This document shows, one piece after another, positions 6,095-14,130 of a DNA stretch of 16,209 nt. Every line of letters begins with the position of its first letter. The first letter of the stretch is position 1. Origin of the DNA: an uncultured Clostridia bacterium (GTDB lineage: Bacteria; Bacillota; Clostridia; TANB77; UBA1234); the NCBI GenBank assembly GCA_947624765.1, contig CANQLS010000009.1, positions 1 to 16,209 on the forward strand. The letters are read 5' to 3'. The notes under the pieces were generated by a model. It saw only the letters and a list, made by a program, of their open reading frames with translations. It did no database searches and was not told where the DNA came from. Made by a program: the position numbers and the translations under genes.

Positions 6095-7213
6095 CTAAAT
6101 TTCTATTGTTTTTAACAATCTACTATTAATAATAACAGATGGATTAGAATAATAAATATCATACATTCCATTTGTTGATGATAATTCATCACGAATAGCT
6201 TGCTTTGTTTCATCTTTAACATCATCACGTAATGCTTCTAATCTAATAAATGAAGCAGTACTATCATCTGATATAATTTCAGTATACTCACCTGGTTGTA
6301 AAGCTATTAAAGCATTATACAACTCTGTGTTATTTAAATAATTTGATAAATAAGGAGAATCTACACTTTCTAATTCACCATTATATTGACTTAAGACAGA
6401 ATTATTTATAACAATTCTTGAAGTAGCGTTTTCTTTTGCTAAAGTTTCAAAATCTTCTCCATTCTTAGCTCTCTCTAAAATTGCATTTGCTTTTTCTAAA
6501 ACTGCATCTTTATCAGTTGTACCATCTTCTTCATTTTTTGTAATAGCAAATTGCATCATTCTAAAATCATACCCTTTTAGATTATCTTCATTTTCCGTCA
6601 TATAATTGTTAAAAGTCTCATCATCAATCGGATAAAATTCAGCTAATCTTCCATAGAAGTCCTCTTGCATTTTAACTACTTTTTTTGCTTCAATATAATC
6701 TTCTCTTGAAATTCCAAGTTCTGTTAATCTATCACGATTAAATTCTTCAGCATCATATTCTTCACCAATTGATGCAATTAAACTTTCAGATGGTTTATAA
6801 CCTTTAGCAGCACCAATTTGGTTTATCATTAAGGCTGTAGCATATTCATTTAAAGCAGTTTCTTTTAATGCAGCTTTATCAACTGTTTTTGGTTCTTCAT
6901 TTTCAATTGTTGCTCCGTTTTCTGTTGCTTCTACGTTTTCAGGTGTTTCTACGTTTCCTGTTGCTTCTTCGTTCTCAGGTGTTTCTTCATTTTCTGTTGC
7001 TTCTTCATCTTTATTTTCTTCTTCGGCTTTTAATTTTTCTTCTTCTTCAAAATAGCGAACTCGATAATATTTTTCAAATCCTTCTTTTTCATACTTTACA
7101 TCATTTATGGTAATCAAATATGGGTCATTTGAATCTGCCACAACGGCCACCACAATCAAAGCAAGTACTACTACTACTAAAATTCCCACGATTATTCCTG
7201 TCTTTTTATCCAT
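6095..7213 (-). CDS. Membrane-anchored SurA/PrsA-like foldase homologue with degenerate parvulin domain
   Basis: Likely an extracytoplasmic protein-folding factor tethered to the membrane. Residues ~3-27 form one long hydrophobic segment (GIIVGILVVVVLALIVVAVV) with no lipobox Cys, so a signal anchor. An acidic low-complexity stretch follows, with three 12-residue repeats (~70-105). Next is a SurA-N-like helical region (~110-205), then a parvulin-like domain with AILERAKNGEDFETLAKENA and LQPGEYTEIIS. The GGxLG segment typical of active parvulins is absent, so prolyl-isomerase activity is doubtful and a chaperone role is more likely. Start: an upstream ATG (7222) abuts the AAAGG site with no spacing, while the ATG at 7213 is 9 nt away; I chose 7213, 372 aa, 5 nt after mfd. 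Location next to mfd is common in Bacillota. Confidence 0.82.
   Translation of the reverse strand: MDKKTGIIVGILVVVVLALIVVAVVADSNDPYLITINDVKYEKEGFEKYYRVRYFEEEEKLKAEEENKDEEATENEETPENEEATGNVETPENVEATENGATIENEEPKTVDKAALKETALNEYATALMINQIGAAKGYKPSESLIASIGEEYDAEEFNRDRLTELGISREDYIEAKKVVKMQEDFYGRLAEFYPIDDETFNNYMTENEDNLKGYDFRMMQFAITKNEEDGTTDKDAVLEKANAILERAKNGEDFETLAKENATSRIVINNSVLSQYNGELESVDSPYLSNYLNNTELYNALIALQPGEYTEIISDDSTASFIRLEALRDDVKDETKQAIRDELSSTNGMYDIYYSNPSVIINSRLLKTIEI
6899..7006 (-). repeat. Three tandem 36-bp repeats in the foldase-like gene
   Basis: Three in-frame 36-bp units (6899-6934, 6935-6970, 6971-7006) encode the 12-residue repeats EEATENEETPEN, EEATGNVETPEN and VEATENGATIEN. The DNA copies differ at several positions, the leftmost unit most, which suggests successive duplication and drift. 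They form an acidic linker just after the membrane anchor, and copy number may vary between strains. Confidence 0.85.
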
Positions 7214-7218
7214 ACATT

Positions 7219-10200
7219 TCATCCTTTCATAATTCTTAATAGTTTTATAATTTCTTTTAATATATCACTTTCTTTATCACTTTGCAACTTTAATGTGATA
7301 TAAGGAAGTGCACTAGCTGAAAAATAAATTCGATTCTTATATTCATCTAGTACCATCTGAATAACCTCACCTGATAAAGCTTCCCCATTTTTCAAATAAA
7401 TTACTATCTTATTTCCAGTTTGCTTTATTGCCGTTATCATAATTTGTTTTGCATAAGTCTTAATTCTCGCAACTTCTAAAAGATTAACCACTTCGTTTGG
7501 CATTTCACCATAACGGTCAATTAATTCATCTACCATTTCTGAAATCTGTTCTTCATCAGTAATATTAGCAATATCTTGATACACCTCTATTTTTTGGCTA
7601 GCATTACTAATATATTCATCTGGAATATAAGCAGAGATTTTTAAATCAATTTGTACTTCAATTTCTTCTTTTACTTCTTCTCCTTTAATCTCTTTTACAG
7701 ACTCTTCTAATAGTTTACAATACATTTCATAACCCACAGCTTCCATATGACCATGTTGTTCAGGACCTAAAATATTACCAGCACCTCTAATTTCTAAGTC
7801 TCTTAATGCAATTTTAAAGCCTGAACCAAACTCTGTAAACTCTTTAATTGCTTTTAATCTTTTCTCAGAAACGTCTGACAAAATTTTATTTTTTCTATAA
7901 GTAATATATGCATAAGCTGCTCTATCACTTCTACCTACACGACCACGTATTTGATATAATTGAGCCAAGCCCAATCTATCAGCGTCTTCAATAATAATTG
8001 TATTTGCATTAGGAATATCAATTCCTGATTCTAAAATAGTCGTGCAAAGAAGTAAATCAATTTTTTTATCAATAAAATCTTGCATCATATTTTCTAGTTC
8101 TCTACCAGTCATTTTACCATGAGCATAAGCTATTCTTGCTTCTGGCACTAACTTTGCAAGTTCACTTGCCTTTCGTTCAATTCCTTCTACACGATTATAC
8201 AAATAAAAAATTTGTCCTTCTCTTTCTAATTCTTTAAGTATAGCTTCTCTAATAACTTCTTCATCATATTCCAAGACATAAGTTTGAATTGGTCTACGAT
8301 TTTGAGGTGGTTCATAAATAACACTCATATCTCGTATTCCTACTATAGACATATGAAGTGTTCTCGGAATAGGTGTTGCAGTCATTGTTAATACATCTAC
8401 ATTATTTTTCATTTTTTTAATCCACTCTTTATTTTCTACACCAAAACTATGTTCTTCATCAATAATTAAAAGTCCTAAGTCTTTGAAAGCAATGTCTTTC
8501 TGCACAATACGATGAGTACCAATTACAATATCCATTTCACCATCTTTTAATTTTTGTAAGATTGTGTTTTGTTCTTTTTTTGTTTTAAATCTATTCAATA
8601 CTGCGATTCTAATAGGATACTCTTTCATTCTTTCTACAAACGTTTTATATTGTTGATCAGCTAAAACTGTTGTAGGCACTAAATAAGCTACTTGCTTGCC
8701 GTCCATTACTGCCTTAAAAGCAGCACGAATGGCTACTTCAGTTTTTCCATATCCAACATCTCCACAAAGAAGACGGTCCATTGGTCTAGGACTTTCCATA
8801 TCTTGCTTTACTTCTTCTATACAACGAAGTTGATCTTCTGTTTCTTGATAAGGAAATTGTTCTTCAAATTGTGTTTGCCAAACAGTATCTTTTGAAAATT
8901 GATATCCTACTTGTTTTTGACGACTCGCATAAAGTTCAATTAACCCTTTAGCAATATCTTTTAACGACTCTTTTACTTTTGCTTTTGTTTTTGCGAATTC
9001 TTTACTACCCATTCGGTTTAACTTTGGAGCCTGATCTCCAGAACCAATATATTTTCTAATACTTTCTAATTGGTTTGTCGGAACATATAAAATGTCATCA
9101 TCACGATATTTAATCTTAATATAATCTTTTTTCTTGCCTTCAACTTCTAATGTATGAATACCAACATATTGACCAATTCCATGAGTAGAATGTACAACAT
9201 AATCACCAGCTTTTAAATCAGCAAATACAACTTTCTTTCCTTCGTTAAAAGCAGACGGTTTATATGAACGCTTCTTTTCTTTTACGACAGTGCTTTCTCC
9301 AGCTACTATAATAAGATTTATTTCTGTATATTCAAAACCCTCAGATAAATTTCCAGTTGTTACTTGTACCAAATTATTTTCATTAAAAGTTATCTTTTCT
9401 TTTTCTCGAAATTCTGCATTAATTTTATGCTCCAACAACATAGTAGCAATGCTACGAGCTTTTGAATTAGTTCCAGCCAATACTATAATTGTTTTTCCTT
9501 CTTCATAGCTTTCTTGTACTTCCTGTACAAATATATCCACTGAGCCACGAAAAAAGTTCACCTCCCTACAGTTAAAACTGTATCCGTTTCTTTTTGCATG
9601 CGTATTGGTATCCATTCTTTCCATATAGATGATATTTTTTTCTTCTAATTTCGTAGTAATTTCAACAAAACTAGACATCGCATCTACATAGCCAGGAACA
9701 TATTTATTTTTTTCTAAAAATTGTTCAATTATTTCTTTATTTTCAAATTCAATAGATTGACATTTAGACTTAATTCTTGCAGGTTCATCTAAAAATATAA
9801 TCGTATCATCAGAAATATAATCAAATAAAGTAGCAGTCTTTTTATAAAAATAATTAAAAAATCTGTCTAACTTCATAAAGTAATTTCCATGTTTTATGAC
9901 TTCAACGTCTTCTTGCTTGGTCGGATTTTCTTTTAAGATATTATTCCCAATTTCTTCTAATTTATTGTGGTCTATCAAAAATTCTTCAACAGGGAAAATA
10001 CTAATTTGCTTTATTGGTTCAATAGAACGCTGTGAAGTTTCTTCAAAAAAACGGATAGAATCAATCTCCTCTCCCCAAAACTCTACACGAACTGGATGAT
10101 TTGTTGTTAAAGGAAATATATCTAAAATTCCACCCCTAACTGCAAACTGTCCTCTTCCTTCTACCATATCGGTACGTTCATAGCCTAAATGTAACAAACT

Positions 10201-10662
10201 ATCTTTTAAAGTTTCTAAAGATATTGTCTTTCCTATTTCAAGATAAAGTACATTAGAAAACAATTCTGTCTTAGGAATAGTTTTTTGCATTAATGCCTCT
10301 ATAGTAGTTAAAATAAGAGGCTGCTCAGATTGATATAAAGTCGCATAAACTTGAAGGCGTTCCATTGTAACGTCCTTATTCATAGTATCTATATCATAAT
10401 AAATAATTTCTTTTTTTGGATAAGTCAAAATATCATTTTCATCAAAAAATGAAATATTATTCTGCATTTTTTTCAATTCTATATCATTATAAGTAACAAA
10501 TAATACAGGTCGATGTGTATAAAATTTAGTAGCATAAATAAAATGTGCCTTTTGACTATCAGTAAGTCCATCTAAACTAATTGGAAAATTAGATTTCTTT
10601 ACATCCCCAATATATTCTTCAAATTTTTTCATCCTTGGTAATACTTTTGCAAAGTTCTCCAT
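7219..10662 (-). CDS. mfd: Transcription-repair coupling factor Mfd
   Basis: Removes RNA polymerase stalled at DNA damage and recruits UvrA. The 1147 aa are full length. Domains in order: UvrB-like N-terminal module (about 1-340, with FAVRGGILDIFPL and PVRVEFWGEEIDSIRFF); CarD-like RNA-polymerase-interacting domain (about 475-560, AGDYVVHSTHGIGQYVG); superfamily 2 translocase with Walker A GDVGYGKTE (about 632-640), DEEH box (735-738), TATPIPRT, and helicase C-terminal blocks including ESGIDIPNANT and QIRGRVGRSDRAAYAY; and the C-terminal TRCF domain (after ~1000), which contains ELIDRYGEMP. The ATG follows AGGAG by 7 nt. Two terminators lie upstream (10723-10819), so it needs its own promoter at 10663-10720, where I see only a weak -10-like element. 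It is the first gene of the block. Confidence 0.98.
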   Translation of the reverse strand: MENFAKVLPRMKKFEEYIGDVKKSNFPISLDGLTDSQKAHFIYATKFYTHRPVLFVTYNDIELKKMQNNISFFDENDILTYPKKEIIYYDIDTMNKDVTMERLQVYATLYQSEQPLILTTIEALMQKTIPKTELFSNVLYLEIGKTISLETLKDSLLHLGYERTDMVEGRGQFAVRGGILDIFPLTTNHPVRVEFWGEEIDSIRFFEETSQRSIEPIKQISIFPVEEFLIDHNKLEEIGNNILKENPTKQEDVEVIKHGNYFMKLDRFFNYFYKKTATLFDYISDDTIIFLDEPARIKSKCQSIEFENKEIIEQFLEKNKYVPGYVDAMSSFVEITTKLEEKNIIYMERMDTNTHAKRNGYSFNCREVNFFRGSVDIFVQEVQESYEEGKTIIVLAGTNSKARSIATMLLEHKINAEFREKEKITFNENNLVQVTTGNLSEGFEYTEINLIIVAGESTVVKEKKRSYKPSAFNEGKKVVFADLKAGDYVVHSTHGIGQYVGIHTLEVEGKKKDYIKIKYRDDDILYVPTNQLESIRKYIGSGDQAPKLNRMGSKEFAKTKAKVKESLKDIAKGLIELYASRQKQVGYQFSKDTVWQTQFEEQFPYQETEDQLRCIEEVKQDMESPRPMDRLLCGDVGYGKTEVAIRAAFKAVMDGKQVAYLVPTTVLADQQYKTFVERMKEYPIRIAVLNRFKTKKEQNTILQKLKDGEMDIVIGTHRIVQKDIAFKDLGLLIIDEEHSFGVENKEWIKKMKNNVDVLTMTATPIPRTLHMSIVGIRDMSVIYEPPQNRRPIQTYVLEYDEEVIREAILKELEREGQIFYLYNRVEGIERKASELAKLVPEARIAYAHGKMTGRELENMMQDFIDKKIDLLLCTTILESGIDIPNANTIIIEDADRLGLAQLYQIRGRVGRSDRAAYAYITYRKNKILSDVSEKRLKAIKEFTEFGSGFKIALRDLEIRGAGNILGPEQHGHMEAVGYEMYCKLLEESVKEIKGEEVKEEIEVQIDLKISAYIPDEYISNASQKIEVYQDIANITDEEQISEMVDELIDRYGEMPNEVVNLLEVARIKTYAKQIMITAIKQTGNKIVIYLKNGEALSGEVIQMVLDEYKNRIYFSASALPYITLKLQSDKESDILKEIIKLLRIMKG

Positions 10663-10722
10663 ATAACTCTCCTATTCATTTATTAGTCACTTTATTTTAT
10701 CACAAAAATTAATAAAAATAAA

Positions 10723-10742
10723 GTGGAACATTTCTGCTCCAC
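10723..10742 (-). terminator. Intrinsic terminator upstream of mfd
   Basis: On the minus strand an 8-bp stem GTGGAGCA/TGTTCCAC (one G-U pair) closes a GAAA tetraloop and is followed by TTTATTTTTATT. It lies between the zinc-ribbon gene and mfd and would stop leftward transcripts from the rho-efp side before mfd. Confidence 0.85.
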
Positions 10743-10787
10743 CTCATTTTGTTAATTGTTTTATTATAAATAATTCTTAAACAACAG

Positions 10788-10819
10788 AAAAGAACACTTA
10801 AAATTTAAAGTGCTCTTTT
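10788..10819 (-). terminator. First terminator after the zinc-ribbon gene
   Basis: A 12-bp stem, AAAAGAGCACTT pairing with AAGTGTTCTTTT (one G-U pair) on the minus strand, begins 7 nt after the stop codon and ends in a short T-run. A second terminator follows at 10723-10742, so the transcription unit is closed twice. Confidence 0.75.
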
Positions 10820-10825
10820 AGTATC

Positions 10826-11254
10826 CTATTCATCATCGTCATCACAATCTTTATGATCGCAATCATCGCAGTCATCACAACCACAACAGCCATCATGATC
10901 ATCAAACATCATTTCTAATTCTATTGTATTATGACAATTTGGACATTCTATCTCTTGAGAACCATCTTCCGGTATGTAAAATGGTATCGTTTCGCCACAA
11001 TATGGGCATTCGCCTTCCATTTCTTCATCAAAGATAGACATCATCTCATCTTCTATTGCAGTTAATACATCATACACTTCTTCAACTCTTTTTTCCAACT
11101 CGAGTTGTTTTTCACCTAAAGTAACAACATGCTCTGTAAATGTTTGAACCATATCTTTCAAAGTATCTAAAACAGCTGTTTTTTCTTTCTCATCAGAAAT
11201 ACTATCACTAATTTTAATTACTTGCTTTGTAAGCTTATCTTTTAATTCTGACAT
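10826..11254 (-). CDS. Small zinc-ribbon protein with Cys/Asp-rich tail (CD1247-type)
   Basis: The 142-aa protein has an N-terminal helical, coiled-coil-like region (residues 1-80) and a zinc ribbon formed by CPYC (83-86) and CPNC (104-107). It ends in an unusual tail with six Cys, a His and many Asp (residues 118-142), which looks metal-binding. It resembles conserved clostridial proteins annotated with a CD1247-type N-terminal domain; their function is not established as far as I know. Start: the frame is open 78 nt further upstream, into efp, but the ATG at 11254 lies 5 nt after AAAGGAGG. It follows efp by 22 nt and probably shares its transcript, a possible link to translation. Confidence 0.82.
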   Translation of the reverse strand: MSELKDKLTKQVIKISDSISDEKEKTAVLDTLKDMVQTFTEHVVTLGEKQLELEKRVEEVYDVLTAIEDEMMSIFDEEMEGECPYCGETIPFYIPEDGSQEIECPNCHNTIELEMMFDDHDGCCGCDDCDDCDHKDCDDDDE

Positions 11255-11276
11255 GTTATCCTCCTTTATATTTTCA

Positions 11277-11834
11277 TTATACTCTTTCCATATATTCTCC
11301 TGTACGAGTATCAATACGAACTTTATTACCAATTTCTACAAATAATGGTACGTTAACAACATAACCTGTTTCAAGTGTTGCTGGCTTACTAGCACCAGTT
11401 GAAGTATCACCTTTAAAACCTGGCTCCGTATATGTAACTTCTAATTCAACAAACATAGGTGGCTCTACACCAAACACTTTTCCTTTATAAGATAATACTT
11501 TTATAATCATATTATCTAGCAAATAATTTAATGTATCTCCCAATTCTTCTTTATTTAATGGTAATTGTTCATAAGTTTCATTATCCATAAAATAATATGT
11601 ATCTCCATCATTGTATAAATATTGCATTTCTTTGCGGTCGATTTGAGCCTCTTGCACCTTTTCAGTAGGATTAAATGTTTTCTCTAAAACAGCTCCAGTA
11701 ATAACATTTTTTAGCTTTGTTCTAACAAAAGCTGCTCCTTTACCTGGCTTAACATGTTGAAACTCAACAACTTTATACACTTGACTCTCCATTTCAAATG
11801 TAACTCCATTTCTAAAATCTCCTGCACTTATCAT
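11277..11834 (-). CDS. efp: Translation elongation factor P
   Basis: Binds ribosomes stalled on proline-rich stretches and promotes peptide-bond formation. The 185-aa length is standard. The KOW-like N-terminal domain has the loop HVKPGKGAAF with Lys32 at the tip, the residue that receives post-translational modification in many bacteria; the following OB domains include the family block DTRTGEYMERV at the C-terminus. The loop is the PGKG form with Lys, not the Arg form. An AGGGG site lies 9 nt before the ATG. A promoter at 11870-11898 overlaps the end of rho, so efp can be expressed independently of rho. No modification enzymes are in the window. Confidence 0.98.
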   Translation of the reverse strand: MISAGDFRNGVTFEMESQVYKVVEFQHVKPGKGAAFVRTKLKNVITGAVLEKTFNPTEKVQEAQIDRKEMQYLYNDGDTYYFMDNETYEQLPLNKEELGDTLNYLLDNMIIKVLSYKGKVFGVEPPMFVELEVTYTEPGFKGDTSTGASKPATLETGYVVNVPLFVEIGNKVRIDTRTGEYMERV

Positions 11835-11869
11835 TATTTAAAACCCCTTCCTTTTTTCATTACCATGGT

Positions 11870-11898
11870 ATTTTACAATATAATCTATATTTTTTCAA
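11870..11898 (-). promoter_or_regulatory. Promoter for efp and the zinc-ribbon gene
   Basis: On the minus strand TTGAAA (11893-11898) and TAAAAT (11870-11875) are separated by exactly 17 nt. Transcription would start near 11863, inside the perfect 10-bp palindrome TACCATGGTA (11861-11870), about 28 nt upstream of the efp ATG. The -35 box lies 3 nt past the rho stop codon. Confidence 0.6.
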
Positions 11899-11901
11899 GT
11901 A

Positions 11902-13215
11902 TTACCAAGTCATTTTCTCACATTTATCTAAAAATTCTTCATTTGTTTTCGTTGTAGTAATCAATTTTAAAAGATTATCTGTAACATTTGCCATATTCAT
12001 ATCTCCAAAAGCTTTACGCATTTTCGATACAACTTCAAGCTCTTTTGGTGATAATAACAAATCTTCTCTACGTGTTCCTGAACGATTAAGGTCAATTGCA
12101 GGAAATATCCTTTTTTCTGAAAGCTTACGGTCAAGATATACCTCCATATTACCAGTTCCCTTAAATTCCTCAAAAACAACCTCATCCATTCTACTACCAG
12201 TCTCAACTAATGCTGTGGCTAATATTGTTACACTACCACCTTCTTCTATATTTCTAGCAGCTCCAAAAAATCTTTTCGGTTTATGTAATGCTGCAGGATC
12301 AAAGCCTCCTGATAATGTTTTACCCGAAGATGGTACCGTTAAATTATACGCTCTTGCAAGTCTGGTAATACTATCTAATAGTATTACAACATCTTTTTTA
12401 TGTTCCGCTAATCTTTTAGCTCTTTCTAGTACAATTTCAGCTACTTTTGTATGATGTTCAGGCAATTCATCAAATGTAGAATAAATTACATCTCCCTTAA
12501 TAGAACGCTTCATATCCGTTACTTCTTCAGGCCTTTCATCGATTAAAAGTACAATTAATTCTACATTAGGATGATTTGTAGTAATACTATTTGCTAATTT
12601 CTTTAGCATAGTAGTTTTTCCAACTTTTGGTGCTGCAACTATCATTCCTCTCTGTCCAAAACCAATTGGTGCAATTAAATCTACTAATCTCATTGAATAT
12701 TCTGTTGGATTAGATTCCAAATGAATTCTTCTATTAGGAAAAATAGGTGTTAAATCATCAAAAGGAGTTCTTTTCATAGCCACTTCTGGGCTATCTCCAT
12801 TAACAGAATTAACGTAAATTAGAGCTGGGAATTTTTCTCCTTCTTTTGCCATACGCCCTATTCCTTTTAACTTATCCCCAGTATCTAATCGAAATCTACG
12901 AATTTGAACTGGAGATACATAAACATCTTTTGGTGTAGATAAATAATTATCGCCTCTAATAAATCCATAACCATCTGGAAGTACCTCTAATACTCCTTCC
13001 ACATAAAAATCATCCTTATTATTAGGCAATACTTCACCATCAAGACGTTGCTCTTTTATTTCATCTTTTGGAGTTTCCTCTACTTCTTTATTTTTGTACA
13101 ACTCTAAAATAGCGTCTATAAGCTCATTTTTATTCAACTTTGATATATTTTTAATTTCTTTTTGCTTTGCTAGTTGCCTTAACTCTACAATCGATAATTG
13201 ATTTAACTCCTCCAC
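11902..13215 (-). CDS. rho: Transcription termination factor Rho
   Basis: Hexameric RNA-dependent ATPase that terminates transcription. Domains (numbered from the GTG): N-terminal Rho-N helical domain (about 1-40, VEELNQLSIVELRQLAKQ), a charged linker, the cold-shock-like RNA-binding domain (about 70-145, GVLEVLPDGYGFIRG), and the RecA-type motor with Walker A APKVGKTT (195-202), LLIDERPEEV (catalytic Glu 227), Walker B ILLDS (about 278-282) and the loop SGKTLSGGFDP (297-307). At 437 aa it is standard. Start: an in-frame ATG at 13275 has no ribosome site and would lie inside the likely promoter, while the GTG at 13215 lies 8 nt after AAAGGAG; I chose the GTG. The linker is short, unlike the long insertions of some gut Rho proteins. 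Confidence 0.97.
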   Translation of the reverse strand: MEELNQLSIVELRQLAKQKEIKNISKLNKNELIDAILELYKNKEVEETPKDEIKEQRLDGEVLPNNKDDFYVEGVLEVLPDGYGFIRGDNYLSTPKDVYVSPVQIRRFRLDTGDKLKGIGRMAKEGEKFPALIYVNSVNGDSPEVAMKRTPFDDLTPIFPNRRIHLESNPTEYSMRLVDLIAPIGFGQRGMIVAAPKVGKTTMLKKLANSITTNHPNVELIVLLIDERPEEVTDMKRSIKGDVIYSTFDELPEHHTKVAEIVLERAKRLAEHKKDVVILLDSITRLARAYNLTVPSSGKTLSGGFDPAALHKPKRFFGAARNIEEGGSVTILATALVETGSRMDEVVFEEFKGTGNMEVYLDRKLSEKRIFPAIDLNRSGTRREDLLLSPKELEVVSKMRKAFGDMNMANVTDNLLKLITTTKTNEEFLDKCEKMTW

Positions 13216-13254
13216 TAGCTTCTCTCCTTTATTAAATTTTATTGGATAATTTAT

Positions 13255-13283
13255 TAGATAATTCAAAATAGACATACATACAA
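13255..13283 (-). promoter_or_regulatory. Possible promoter for rho
   Basis: TTGTAT (13278-13283) and TATCTA (13255-13260) are 17 nt apart on the minus strand, between the terminator at 13317-13357 and the rho GTG start. The boxes are only fair matches, but a promoter is needed here because of the terminator. Confidence 0.35.
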
Positions 13284-13316
13284 GAAATGTAATTATTTTG
13301 CATAATAGGAAAATAA

Positions 13317-13357
13317 TTTTGATTGTAATACTTGTTATTCACAAGTTACAATCAAAA
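13317..13357 (-). terminator. Strong terminator between the S1 gene and rho
   Basis: A 17-bp stem (13317-13328 with 13346-13357, and CTTGT with ACAAG) has a 2-nt bulge and a TATTC loop. On the minus strand it is followed by TTATTTT. It separates the S1-domain gene from rho, 42 nt after the S1 gene stop. The A/T flanks could also let it act on the other strand. Confidence 0.85.
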
Positions 13358-13399
13358 ATTATTTATATCTCTTAAATTATTTAACTTTGAAATAAAAAT

Positions 13400-13792
13400 T
13401 TATCTTCTTCTTGAAGCTCCTCGCTTACCTTCAATATTCCTTTTTAAATCTAATTGTCTTTCATCACTATCTTTTAAAAACTTCGTTAACATATCATCTA
13501 ATGTTAATGGTTCTTGTGGCTTTTTGTTTTCAGTGTGTCTAAAATGTTTTTCCTCTTTTGGTAATGCCTTCTTTATAGATAAAGAAATCTTTCCTTTTTC
13601 ATCAATAGCTAAAACCTTTACCTTTACGACATCTCCTACTTTAATAACATCATGAATGTTCTCGACAAATTCTCTTGAAACTTCTGATATATGTACTAAA
13701 CCACTTTTGTTATCTGGAAGTTTAACAAAAACGCCATAATCCATAATATCTGATACTTTTCCTTCTACTATTTCGCCCACTTGCACTGGCAT
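13400..13792 (-). CDS. S1-domain RNA-binding protein (GSP13/YugI-like)
   Basis: A 130-aa protein with one S1 OB-fold domain in residues 1-73 (VGEIVEGKVSDIMDYGVFVKL, LVHISEVS, GKISLSIKKA), followed by a basic, proline-containing tail ending GASRRR. Such proteins associate with ribosomes or RNA in Bacillota; the precise role here is not known. Start: the AAAGGAGG site is 11 nt before the ATG at 13792; a TTG two codons earlier (13798) has 5-nt spacing and is a real alternative adding two residues. The frame is open to 13894 but overlaps the promoter and terminator. A GGGG/CCCC mini-hairpin (13814-13824) lies just upstream of the ribosome site and may affect translation. Confidence 0.88.
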   Translation of the reverse strand: MPVQVGEIVEGKVSDIMDYGVFVKLPDNKSGLVHISEVSREFVENIHDVIKVGDVVKVKVLAIDEKGKISLSIKKALPKEEKHFRHTENKKPQEPLTLDDMLTKFLKDSDERQLDLKRNIEGKRGASRRR

Positions 13793-13838
13793 ATTCAAAA
13801 TTTCCTCCTTTAAGGGGCTTCCCCCAACTTTCGTATAT

Positions 13839-13867
13839 ATTTTACACCAAAAAGGCATGATAGTCAA
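13839..13867 (-). promoter_or_regulatory. Promoter for the S1-domain gene
   Basis: TTGACT (13862-13867) and TAAAAT (13839-13844) on the minus strand are 17 nt apart, a near-consensus sigma-A promoter. The start would be near 13832, about 40 nt before the coding start, so the leader contains the GC hairpin and ribosome site. Confidence 0.7.
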
Positions 13868-13891
13868 TACGAACAAAAAGAAAAAGCAAAA

Positions 13892-13915
13892 CATAATAAC
13901 TCAAAAATTATTATG
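13892..13915 (-). terminator. Terminator of tRNA-Trp
   Basis: An 8-bp A/T-rich stem CATAATAA/TTATTATG with an 8-nt loop follows tRNA-Trp by 16 nt on the minus strand and is followed by a T-rich run (TTTTGCTTTTTCTTTTT). The stem is weak in GC, but the position and the long T-rich tract fit a terminator. Confidence 0.6.
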
Positions 13916-13931
13916 ATTTACTTTTAAATAA

Positions 13932-14005
13932 TGGCAGGGGTGGAAGGAATCGAACCCTCCTCAGGAGTTTTGGAGACTCTTATTCTACCGATGAACTACA
14001 CCCCT
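13932..14005 (-). tRNA. tRNA-Trp (anticodon CCA)
   Basis: A complete 74-nt cloverleaf on the minus strand: acceptor AGGGGTG/CACCCCT with G discriminator and encoded CCA; D arm GTTC...GAAT; anticodon loop CTCCAAA giving anticodon CCA; 4-nt variable loop; T arm GAGGG-TTCGATT-CCTTC. The first pair of the anticodon stem (A-C) is a mismatch. Trp rather than Gly is set by reading the loop: T33, C34 C35 A36. A promoter-like pair lies upstream (14025-14053) and a terminator downstream. Confidence 0.96.
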
Positions 14006-14024
14006 ATTTCAATCTAACATAGAT

Positions 14025-14053
14025 AGTTTAACATAACAGAAAACATTTTGCAA
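14025..14053 (-). promoter_or_regulatory. Possible promoter for tRNA-Trp
   Basis: TTGCAA (14048-14053) and TAAACT (14025-14030) on the minus strand with a 17-nt spacer, about 20 nt before the tRNA. Both boxes are partial matches; position is the main support. Confidence 0.4.
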
Positions 14054-14130
14054 TCATTTTTTTAATTTTTACATGTGTTGAGTTACTAGATAATAGTTCT
14101 ATTCTAAATAATTCTTCAAAGCCATGTCAG

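Noticed and set aside
6868..7113. Leu/Phe-rich plus-strand frame resembling a membrane protein
   Set aside because: It is the antisense of the GAA-rich acidic repeat region in the foldase-like gene; the repeats create the hydrophobic pattern.
13216..13275. Extended 457-aa Rho starting at an upstream ATG
   Set aside because: That ATG lacks a ribosome site and lies within the likely promoter, while the GTG at 13215 has a well-placed AGGAG.
13932..14005. tRNA-Gly (TCC) reading of the tRNA
   Set aside because: Aligning the 7-base anticodon loop CTCCAAA places CCA at positions 34-36, which is Trp.
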